Source of the DNA: UBA5078 sp963977405
Lineage (GTDB): Bacteria > Pseudomonadota > Gammaproteobacteria > Pseudomonadales > Pseudohongiellaceae
Direction of reading: 5' to 3'
Assembly (NCBI GenBank): GCA_963977405.1
Contig: CAXBOY010000044.1
Coordinates: 1-22,577, forward strand
Length of the DNA: 22,577 nucleotides
The notes beneath the pieces were generated by a model. That model was given only the letters and a program-made list of their open reading frames with translations, had not been told where the DNA came from and made no database searches. The position numbers were made by a program, and so were the translations under genes. Of the stretch, positions 16,081-22,577 are shown in pieces; position 1 is the stretch's first letter, and each line of letters starts with the position of its first letter.

Positions 16081-18753
16081 TTAGAATCCTGCCCCGATGG
16101 TGAAGTCAAAGGTCTTCGTATCATCGCCATCATCTTTCGAAATCGGTTTAGCTACGTAGAATGTCAATGGCCCGAAGGGTGACAAATACGTAACGCTGAT
16201 ACCCACGGAGTATCTAAACTCGCCCATGTCGAAGTCGCTACAATTTTTCTGCAAACTTTGCAGCGTTGTACAGTTAGATGAGAACACATTGCCCGCATCT
16301 ACAAATAACGATGAACGCACCCTGCTCCTGTCTGTAACAAAAGGCAGCGGGAAGAGCAATTCTACACTACCGGTAGTTAAGATATTACCCCCAAAAGCGT
16401 CTAAATTCTGATTTAGCGCGATGCCTTCAACTGCTAGTTGAACACGAGGATTTCCATTAGCATCAAGGACTTGCTCGCCATTAGCGTCTAGAACGGGAGT
16501 AGTTAAATAGCCAAACTGCCTAGGATCGATCTGGGCGAAACCCGCCTCGTTACGAATGATATTGCCGTTCTCATCCCGCAGCAACGACGTTGGCCCTGTG
16601 GAGTATCGCGCCGGATCGGTACTGCGTGGACCGAGGCTGTTCTCATCGAAACCACGTACCATCCCGCTGGACGATATGCCACCCGCGAAGAAGTTCTGGA
16701 AGAATGGCAGGCCGTCAGTATTGCCAAAGCCACCGCCGTAACCAAGGTTCGCACGCATGGCCAGAATAAAGTCACCTATGATGGGCTTGTAGTACTGAGC
16801 CGAATAGTTGAATTTGTAATACTCCAAGTCACTCCCTGGCGTTGTTATCTCAAAGGAGAGCTGCTGGAATGTACCAGCAGTAGGCAGCTGCCCACGGTTA
16901 AGTGTAGTGCGAAGCCAGTTAGTCGAGAACGTGAAGTTATCGAAGGTGGTGCCCTGCTTATCTATAAAGCCCTTATCGGGATTTTGATTCAAATACTCAG
17001 TAGGCAAGTCGACTACGAAACCACCTGTCGAATCCGTAACAGGCCCAAGAAAGGGGTTATCGTTTGCTGGTTCAATGATGAACCTGTCCACACCGTCGAA
17101 TAACTTTGGACTAGATTCGATCTCCTGCACGGTAAAGCCCCCAGAGCTCAACTCTGTGTGGGAGTAACCGATATTGAAACCGATCTGCTGAATCTCACTA
17201 ATAGGATAGGCAAAATTGAACGAGCCACCGTAGGACTTAGTAGAGAAGCTCGCGATATTGAACGGCGAGTCTTGTTCCTGCAGAAACACGTTAAAACCGC
17301 GACTTACTCCGTCGGCTGTAAAGTAAGGGTCCAGATAGCTGAAATTCAAACTTTTCTGGAACGTACTTTTATTAATCCCTACACCAACCGTGCGACCAGT
17401 GCCAAGAAAGTTTTGAGCCTGAAGCGAGGAGCTAATAAAGAAATCGCCACCACCGCCGGAACCTACGCTGAAGGAGATATTACTAAAGTTTTGCTCTTCA
17501 ACCGTGAACTGCACATCGATCTGATCTGTGCTGCCAGGCACCTCTATCGTGTCGACCTCGACCGTAGAGAAATAACCCAGTCGTTCCAGCCTTACTTTGG
17601 AAAGCTCGATTGCCTGGCTAGAGGCTGGAGCACTCTCTAACTGTCGCATCTCACGACGAAGCACTTCGTCCGCTGTTGCAACGTTACCAATAAAATTAAC
17701 TCGATTCACATAGGTACGGTTACCGGCGTCGACGAAGAAAGTCACGTCTACCGTTTGATCTTCCTCGTTAACCTCTGGCACACCGTTGACCTCGGCGAAG
17801 GCATAGCCGAAGTTACCGAGGATTTGCGTCATATACTCTTCGGTTGCCGTCACCAAAGCCTGAGAAAATGTTTGTCCTGACGCCACAACCGTATAGGCAC
17901 GGAGAATCGCCTCAGTATTTACTAGATCACCTGCGAGGTTTACTTCATTTACGACGTATTGCTCACCCTCGGTCACATTGATGGTGATGTAAATCTCTTC
18001 GTTATCGGGGGTTATGGAGATTGGCGTGGAATCGATGTTGAAACGCACGTAGCCATTATCCATATAGTAGGAAGTCAGCTTCTCCAAATCGCCAGTCAAC
18101 TGCTCGCGCGAGTACTTGTTGCGGCCGCTAAATGGGTTGTACCAAGGCTTAAGACCCAAATCGAATAGATCCAAGAGCTCGTCATCATCGAAGGCGTTGT
18201 TGCCCACGATATTAATATATTGAATGCGGCTCTCTTTACCTTCGTTGATCGTCATATTGATCGCAACGCGGTTTCGGGGCTGCTCTTCAATATCGATCTC
18301 GACCGTGGTGCCGTAACGGCCGCGACCGGAATACACTTCTTGGATACCCTGACGAATAGCCTCTAGCGTGGCACGCGTAAAGATACCGCCTTCGGTGATA
18401 TCGGCGGTGGCCATATTCTCGAGGATATCCTCGCTCTTGAGCACCTTGTTGCCAGTGATGTTGATCTCACTGACCGAGGGGCGTTCCAACACGGTAATGA
18501 AGAGTACATTGCCTTCGCGAGCCACCTCTACGTCTTCGAAATACTCCGAAGCGGTGATGGCACGAATAATGTCAGCAGGCACGCTGTCGCTGACGACATC
18601 ACCAATACCGACGGGCAACAAGCCAAACACGACGCCCGAGGAGATCCTCTGCAGGCCGTCGATTTGAATGTCTTCGATTACGAAACTCTGGGCATAAGCG
18701 GCAGTTGTTGCCACTGATGACAATATTAATGTACTTAAAAAGGTTCTAGTCAT
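16081..18753 (-). CDS. bamA: BamA, outer membrane protein assembly factor
   Basis: BamA is the Omp85-family core of the BAM complex that inserts beta-barrel proteins in the outer membrane. The 890-residue precursor starts with a signal peptide ending AYA-QSF. Five POTRA domains span residues about 23-425, and a 16-strand barrel runs from about 430 to the C-terminal Phe. The barrel-lumen motif VRGF is at 699-702, and GGGGDFFISSSLQAQNFLGTG marks the barrel start. It is about 80 residues longer than E. coli BamA (810). The extra length is mainly in the surface loop after VRGF and in the loop at residues about 536-605. Cys828 and Cys838 lie in a later loop. The ATG has only a weak ribosome-binding site (AGGC, distant). 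The gene lies between rseP and skp. Confidence 0.98.
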   Translation of the reverse strand: MTRTFLSTLILSSVATTAAYAQSFVIEDIQIDGLQRISSGVVFGLLPVGIGDVVSDSVPADIIRAITASEYFEDVEVAREGNVLFITVLERPSVSEINITGNKVLKSEDILENMATADITEGGIFTRATLEAIRQGIQEVYSGRGRYGTTVEIDIEEQPRNRVAINMTINEGKESRIQYINIVGNNAFDDDELLDLFDLGLKPWYNPFSGRNKYSREQLTGDLEKLTSYYMDNGYVRFNIDSTPISITPDNEEIYITINVTEGEQYVVNEVNLAGDLVNTEAILRAYTVVASGQTFSQALVTATEEYMTQILGNFGYAFAEVNGVPEVNEEDQTVDVTFFVDAGNRTYVNRVNFIGNVATADEVLRREMRQLESAPASSQAIELSKVRLERLGYFSTVEVDTIEVPGSTDQIDVQFTVEEQNFSNISFSVGSGGGGDFFISSSLQAQNFLGTGRTVGVGINKSTFQKSLNFSYLDPYFTADGVSRGFNVFLQEQDSPFNIASFSTKSYGGSFNFAYPISEIQQIGFNIGYSHTELSSGGFTVQEIESSPKLFDGVDRFIIEPANDNPFLGPVTDSTGGFVVDLPTEYLNQNPDKGFIDKQGTTFDNFTFSTNWLRTTLNRGQLPTAGTFQQLSFEITTPGSDLEYYKFNYSAQYYKPIIGDFILAMRANLGYGGGFGNTDGLPFFQNFFAGGISSSGMVRGFDENSLGPRSTDPARYSTGPTSLLRDENGNIIRNEAGFAQIDPRQFGYLTTPVLDANGEQVLDANGNPRVQLAVEGIALNQNLDAFGGNILTTGSVELLFPLPFVTDRSRVRSSLFVDAGNVFSSNCTTLQSLQKNCSDFDMGEFRYSVGISVTYLSPFGPLTFYVAKPISKDDGDDTKTFDFTIGAGF
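16447..16494 (-). repeat. Tandem repeat VLDANG in the long BamA surface loop
   Basis: Two adjacent 24-base units encode VLDANGEQ and VLDANGNP (BamA residues 754-769). The protein copies share the first six residues, while the DNA copies share the core CCATTAGC on the plus strand but differ elsewhere, so the duplication is not recent or has been selected at the protein level. A related DENGN segment lies at residues 727-731 of the same loop. Confidence 0.75.
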
Positions 18754-18826
18754 GAATGTGGTTCAAGCCTGAGTCTTTAGCTTTTATCGAATGGAATGTG
18801 AGTAATACGCAGAAAATCATTGGGTA

Positions 18827-20218
18827 TCACAGGAGCCGACTGACATCGTTATATACCGCCAATACCATGACCCCTGAGATAAGAAGTAAACCCAATTGAA
18901 GGCCCATCGCCTGAATACGCTCCGGGACTGGTCGCCGGATAATCGCTTCTACGCTGTAATAGAGCAAATGCCCTCCGTCCAGCACCGGAATTGGGAGTAA
19001 GTTGAGCACGCCCAGACTAATACTGAGAATTGCTAGGAAGCCAAGATACACCTCCAAGCCGTAGCTCGCCGTCTCTCCCGCAACTTGCGCAATAGTGATT
19101 GGTCCATTGATATTCTTTACAGATATCAGGCCTATCACCATTTTCTTAATCGAATCGAGCACGAAGACTGATTTATCCCAAGTCTCCTGCACCGCAGGCG
19201 CTATAGCGCTTAGCGGATTGTAGTGAACTTCTCGCAGCCGCTCTGGGGGCAGGCTCGCCATTAAGTCGAATTCCTGCACATAGGCGCCAATAACGCCTAT
19301 CTGACTACCATCCTCGGCCTCAGTAAGCTGTGGCACGATCGTTAGCGGCAACATGCCCGAGTCTCGTTGGACAACAATGTTAAGCGGCAGTTCCGGGCTA
19401 GCGCGAACGCGTTGCACCCATTGCAGCCAGCCAGTCAGAGGCGCTCCATTGACAGACACAATACGGTCGCCCGCGAGCATGCCCGCTCGCTCAGCGGCAC
19501 CGTCTGCAACTAGACCTTCAATAACAGGAGGAATTTCATACTGCACGAAGCCAAGTGACCCGATTGGATTAGGCTCAGCAGTGTCCGATTGCCAGCTCTC
19601 AAGTGCTATGCGGTACTCTTGCGGACTACTCTGCCCATCAGGAATGGCGCTAACGAGGAGGTCACCAGTCTCGCCGAGACGGGCCAAAAGCTGCATGGTG
19701 ACTTGCTGCCATATCGTTGCCTCAACACCATCAACAGCCACGATTTCATCGCCAGCGCGTAGCCCTGCCGTATAAGCAGGCGAATCTTCAAGCACATTGG
19801 CCAGCACAGGGGCTGTGCCACTGAGCCCATAAGCCACATTGATAATCCAGAACACGGTAATCGCTAGCAAGAAGTTCGCGATGGGGCCTGCAGCCACAAT
19901 CGCCATACGCTGCCACAACGCTTTACTCGCGAATGATTGGTGTTTTTGGCTGTCGGGGACACTGCTCTCGCCCTCGACACTGGTGTCTTCTTGACCTAGC
20001 ATTTTTACGTAGCCGCCTAAAGGGATGGGCGCTATTACGTATTCAGTGCCATCTTTGCCTATCCAGGTCATTACGGCCTTGCCGAAACCTATAGAGAAAC
20101 GCAGTACTTTGACGCCACAGCGCCGCGCCACCCAAAAGTGTCCGAACTCATGCACGGTCACCAGGATTCCGAGTGTCACAATAAGTGCAAGAATGTTAAT
20201 AATCAGTTGTAGAGCCAT
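18827..20218 (-). CDS. rseP: RseP, site-2 intramembrane zinc protease
   Basis: RseP (MucP in Pseudomonas) makes the second cut in the anti-sigma factor RseA/MucA and so releases sigma-E in response to misfolded outer-membrane proteins. It also clears leftover signal peptides. The 463-residue protein has the zinc motif HEFGH at 23-27 in the first membrane span, the PLGGYVKMLGQ loop, two PDZ domains (about residues 125-215 and 220-310), and the third zinc-ligand motif LLPIPVLDGGHL in a C-terminal span. A last hydrophobic helix closes the protein. The usual length is about 450. The ATG at 20216-20218 has only a loose GGTGAAG element upstream. It lies directly before bamA, whose product's failure it senses indirectly. 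Confidence 0.98.
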   Translation of the reverse strand: MALQLIINILALIVTLGILVTVHEFGHFWVARRCGVKVLRFSIGFGKAVMTWIGKDGTEYVIAPIPLGGYVKMLGQEDTSVEGESSVPDSQKHQSFASKALWQRMAIVAAGPIANFLLAITVFWIINVAYGLSGTAPVLANVLEDSPAYTAGLRAGDEIVAVDGVEATIWQQVTMQLLARLGETGDLLVSAIPDGQSSPQEYRIALESWQSDTAEPNPIGSLGFVQYEIPPVIEGLVADGAAERAGMLAGDRIVSVNGAPLTGWLQWVQRVRASPELPLNIVVQRDSGMLPLTIVPQLTEAEDGSQIGVIGAYVQEFDLMASLPPERLREVHYNPLSAIAPAVQETWDKSVFVLDSIKKMVIGLISVKNINGPITIAQVAGETASYGLEVYLGFLAILSISLGVLNLLPIPVLDGGHLLYYSVEAIIRRPVPERIQAMGLQLGLLLISGVMVLAVYNDVSRLL

Positions 20219-20281
20219 AATAATCTGTACTTCACCCGGGGGGCAGACTATGCAGCACCCAGCTCTGTCACGTGAATTGCG

Positions 20282-20301
20282 CAGCGTTTACCTGCGTTTA
20301 C
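20282..20301. repeat. Tandem 10-base repeat in the dxr-rseP gap
   Basis: The units CAGCGTTTAC and CTGCGTTTAC stand head to tail and differ at one base. They lie in the 93-base gap about ten bases after the dxr stop. They could be a binding site for a regulator or chance; nothing else in the gap supports a function. No sigma-E-like promoter was found there. Confidence 0.4.
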
Positions 20302-20311
20302 GTCAAAAACC

Positions 20312-21535
20312 TTAAAGTCTGTCGCTAATCGCGCGCGCCAACTCTCGCGCAGAACGATCTGCTTGCCGAATAATATCGAGTGTGTCCGCTTTGCGACAAG
20401 TCATTTGTTCCAACACTCCGGCAATGATAGCAGGAATGGCCGTGAAACGACTCTTACCCTGCAAAAAAGACTCCACCGCCACTTCGTTTGCAGCATTGAG
20501 GATAGTCGGCGCAGTGCCGCCCATCTTGGCCGCCTCTATTCCCAAGCGCAAGCATGGAAAACGCTCTAAATCTGGGGCAAAGAACTCCAAAGCACTCTGC
20601 TTAGTGAGGTCGAGATAGGCAGCACCCGAAGCGATCCGATTCGGCCACGCTAGACTATACGCGATTGGCACCCGCATGTCGGGGCTCCCCATCTGGGCTA
20701 AAACAGAGCCATCGGCATACTCCACCATGGAGTGAACAATGCTCTGCGGATGAATCAACACGTCGACCTTCTCCGCCCCAACTCCAAACAAATAACAGGC
20801 CTCGATCACCTCTAAGCCTTTATTCATCATGGTTGCCGAGTCCACAGATATCTTGCGCCCCATACTCCAATTAGGATGCTTGCACGCCTGATCGGGGGTC
20901 ACTTGCTCTAGGGCACTCAAGGGAGCCTCCCTAAATGGCCCGCCGGAGGCTGTAAGGACTACTCGGCGCACACCCTGGCTACAGATGTCGCCACCGGCAA
21001 ACCGGGTTTCGGGAGGAAGACATTGAAAAACTGCATTGTGCTCACTATCAATAGGCAATAACACGGCGTCACTAGCCGCTAGAGCATCAATAAACAGATC
21101 CCCCGCCATCACTAATGCCTCTTTATTGGCCAGCAACACTTTCTTTGAATGCGCCACGGCGGCTAGCGTCGAGGGTAATCCAGCGCTGCCGACGATGGCT
21201 GCCATGATGGTGTCAGTATCCGGATGCGAAGCGATATCAACCAAGGCCTGCGGCCCTGCGAGGACTTCTGTCTCTAAGCCGTAGGCCTTTAATGACTTGC
21301 GCAACTCCTCCGCCGCCTGCTCATCCACCATTACCGCATAGCGCGGGCTGAAGCGTTGGCATTGCTCAAGCATGATGGCCACGTTCTGATTCGCCGTGAG
21401 AGCAAAGACCCGATACTGCGGATGAAGTGAAATGACCTCTAGCGTGCTCTTGCCGATGGAGCCGGTAGAGCCGAGGATGCTGATCTGCGCGCTAGGAGCT
21501 GCAGCGCTGCGCTGTGGCGTGGCGTTTATGCCCAT
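20312..21535 (-). CDS. dxr: Dxr, 1-deoxy-D-xylulose 5-phosphate reductoisomerase
   Basis: Dxr (IspC) rearranges and reduces DXP to 2-C-methyl-D-erythritol 4-phosphate with NADPH, the first committed step of the MEP pathway and the target of fosmidomycin. The 407-residue protein has the NADPH motif ILGSTGSIGKST (20-31), the metal-site block IDSEHNA (162-168, with Asp163 and Glu165), and HPNWSMGRKISVDSATMMNKGLE from residue 220, including Glu242. The N-terminus is about 14 residues longer than E. coli before the GSTGSIG block, and no start codon lies nearer. The ATG overlaps the cdsA end by ten bases, which suggests coupled translation. Its product is the substrate of IspD, encoded at 45-752. 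Confidence 0.98.
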   Translation of the reverse strand: MGINATPQRSAAAPSAQISILGSTGSIGKSTLEVISLHPQYRVFALTANQNVAIMLEQCQRFSPRYAVMVDEQAAEELRKSLKAYGLETEVLAGPQALVDIASHPDTDTIMAAIVGSAGLPSTLAAVAHSKKVLLANKEALVMAGDLFIDALAASDAVLLPIDSEHNAVFQCLPPETRFAGGDICSQGVRRVVLTASGGPFREAPLSALEQVTPDQACKHPNWSMGRKISVDSATMMNKGLEVIEACYLFGVGAEKVDVLIHPQSIVHSMVEYADGSVLAQMGSPDMRVPIAYSLAWPNRIASGAAYLDLTKQSALEFFAPDLERFPCLRLGIEAAKMGGTAPTILNAANEVAVESFLQGKSRFTAIPAIIAGVLEQMTCRKADTLDIIRQADRSARELARAISDRL

Positions 21536-22395
21536 GTGACATCCGCGAAAAGAATTAAGAGACTGAAAACAAATACTGGAGCCGCTGAGGTCAAACTATC
21601 GATTCTATCCAGCACACCACCATGGCCAGGAAGCGCTTTTCCGCTGTCTTTGAGCCCTTGACTGCGCTTGAGCATACTCTCGAAAAGATCTCCAAGTACG
21701 CTGAACACTGCCACTACAATGGAGACAAGCAAGAATGCTAGCACGCGGATTATGTCTAGGTTCTCAACACTCATCTGTAGGGGGTAAAGCAATATTAGTG
21801 CTAGAGCGAAGCTCGATGCTAGGCCACCCCAAAAACCCGCCCAAGACTTACCCGGGCTAAGCTTAGGTGCCAGTTTAGCCCGACCCCACGCGCGACCAGT
21901 GAAATAAGCCCCAATGTCGGCAATGCTCACTAAGCCCACTAGGGTGAGCACGAGATAGCCTTGCGGTTCGAGGTATTTGAGTTGAATCAGGGCAAGCCAG
22001 GTTGGTAATAGCGTCAAAAAACCCATGACTGCAGTTCGAGGCACCCCTTCCCAATGCGATTGCTGCTCGGGGAAGTGTCTAATCAGAGAAAAGGCTAGTA
22101 ACCAGAATAAAACACCCACGCCGGTAATACTGAGCACAACAGAACGCTGCAGCATAAGAGAGTCTGGTGTCATCTCGGCGAGAACAGCGACTAACAACAT
22201 CGCGGCGCCGAACAAGACTAAATAGAGCAGCCTAGAAGACCAGGCCTTCAGGCCCATCAAGCCAGTCCATTCTAAAATACCGACAAGTAGCACAGCGCTG
22301 ATAAAAAGCGCGAACTGGAAAGGTGTACTCAATGCTGTTGCTACACAAAGCACTACCAGCATAAGTAGAGCAGTGATGACGCGTGTTTTAAGCAC
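21526..22395 (-). CDS. cdsA: CdsA, phosphatidate cytidylyltransferase (CDP-diglyceride synthase)
   Basis: CdsA makes CDP-diacylglycerol from phosphatidic acid and CTP, the branch point for bacterial phospholipids, in the inner membrane. The sequence is strongly hydrophobic with about eight membrane spans. It carries the family signature near the C-terminus (LGDLFESMLKR, KDSGKALPGHGGVLDRIDS), and KLAPKLSPGKSWAGFWGG before it. The start is best placed at the GTG at 22393-22395 with GGGAG eight bases upstream, giving 289 residues beginning MLKTRVITAL, like E. coli MLKYRLISAF. A frame from an ATG at 22423-22425 would add ten Cys/Gln-rich residues and overlap uppS by 38 bases. With the GTG the overlap is eight bases, typical of coupling. 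Confidence 0.96.
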   Translation of the reverse strand: MLKTRVITALLMLVVLCVATALSTPFQFALFISAVLLVGILEWTGLMGLKAWSSRLLYLVLFGAAMLLVAVLAEMTPDSLMLQRSVVLSITGVGVLFWLLAFSLIRHFPEQQSHWEGVPRTAVMGFLTLLPTWLALIQLKYLEPQGYLVLTLVGLVSIADIGAYFTGRAWGRAKLAPKLSPGKSWAGFWGGLASSFALALILLYPLQMSVENLDIIRVLAFLLVSIVVAVFSVLGDLFESMLKRSQGLKDSGKALPGHGGVLDRIDSLTSAAPVFVFSLLILFADVTWA

Positions 22396-22577
22396 TACGC
22401 GCGCTCCCTGGCACTGGCAACTCATCGCTGTGCTCAGGATTATCTAAATGGCCGTAACGGCGCTGGCGCTTACTGTAATCCTGCATGGCCAGCTCGAATT
22501 CCTGATCATCGAACTTAGGCCAGTAGCAATCGGTGAAATACAGCTCGGTATAGGCAAACTGCCAGAGTAAGAAATTG
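22388..22577 (-). CDS. uppS: C-terminal part of UppS, (di-trans,poly-cis)-undecaprenyl diphosphate synthase
   Basis: The last 62 codons of a gene that enters from the right edge read NFLLWQFAYTELYFTD, then YWPKFDDQEFELAMQDY and SKRQRRYG. This matches the end of UppS in E. coli (NFLLWQIAYAELYFTDVLWPDFDEQDF, then NRERRFG). UppS adds isoprene units to farnesyl diphosphate to form the C55 carrier for peptidoglycan and O-antigen. The stop TAA is at 22388-22390 and overlaps the cdsA GTG start by eight bases. The active-site residues lie outside the window, but the C-terminal block is specific enough for a firm call. Confidence 0.95.
   Translation of the reverse strand, partial: NFLLWQFAYTELYFTDCYWPKFDDQEFELAMQDYSKRQRRYGHLDNPEHSDELPVPGSARSA

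Noticed and set aside
17158..17640. 160-codon open frame on the plus strand
   Set aside because: It is antisense to well-conserved POTRA and barrel codons of bamA, shows no recognisable family, and has no upstream signal that stands out.
18754..18826. Sigma-E-type promoter before bamA
   Set aside because: Expected from family knowledge, but no GGAACTT-like element with a properly spaced -10 was found in this 73-base gap or in the dxr-rseP gap.

Overview
The window is a 22.6 kb stretch of core chromosome from a Gram-negative gammaproteobacterium. Every gene I can support lies on the minus strand, so transcription runs from base 22577 towards base 1. The order uppS-cdsA-dxr-rseP-bamA-skp-lpxD-fabZ-lpxA-lpxB-rnhB-dnaE-accA-tilS-pyrG-kdsA-eno-ftsB-ispD-ispF is, from memory, the order of the Pseudomonas aeruginosa cluster, apart from one extra gene I recall there between rnhB and dnaE. 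Protein sequences resemble Pseudomonas and other gammaproteobacteria, and base composition looks moderate (about half G+C by eye). A marine, Cellvibrionales-like lineage is possible, but that is only a guess.

Layout in transcription order. (1) 22577-18827: undecaprenyl diphosphate synthase (C-terminus only), CDP-diglyceride synthase, DXP reductoisomerase and the site-2 protease RseP. (2) 18753-11909: the outer-membrane block, with BamA, Skp, LpxD, FabZ, LpxA and LpxB. (3) 11905-7686: RNase HII and the DNA polymerase III alpha subunit. (4) 7579-5251: the acetyl-CoA carboxylase alpha subunit and tRNA-Ile lysidine synthetase, preceded by a candidate extended -10 promoter. (5) 5051-874: CTP synthase, KDO-8-phosphate synthase, enolase and the divisome protein FtsB. 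(6) 752-1: IspD and the first codons of a probable IspF.

The genes cooperate on envelope building. Dxr, IspD and IspF belong to the MEP isoprenoid pathway, whose product feeds UppS and the lipid carrier for peptidoglycan. CdsA and PyrG (CTP) feed phospholipid synthesis. AccA and FabZ make the acyl chains used by LpxA and LpxD. LpxA, LpxD, LpxB and KdsA make lipid A and its KDO sugar. Skp and BamA insert outer-membrane proteins, and RseP reads envelope stress.

Two partial genes at the window edges (uppS C-terminus at 22388-22577, ispF start at 1-25) are short but readable. Several starts are best placed at internal codons: GTG for cdsA, skp, lpxD and lpxB, and downstream ATG for accA, lpxA, kdsA and ftsB. 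No tRNA, rRNA, mobile element, CRISPR array, phage gene or frameshifted gene was found. I see no sign of an undescribed multi-gene system. The points worth a second look are small: enlarged BamA surface loops, active-site substitutions in LpxA, a variant clamp-binding motif and a linker insertion in DnaE, an intercistronic hairpin upstream of skp, and the run of GTG starts.
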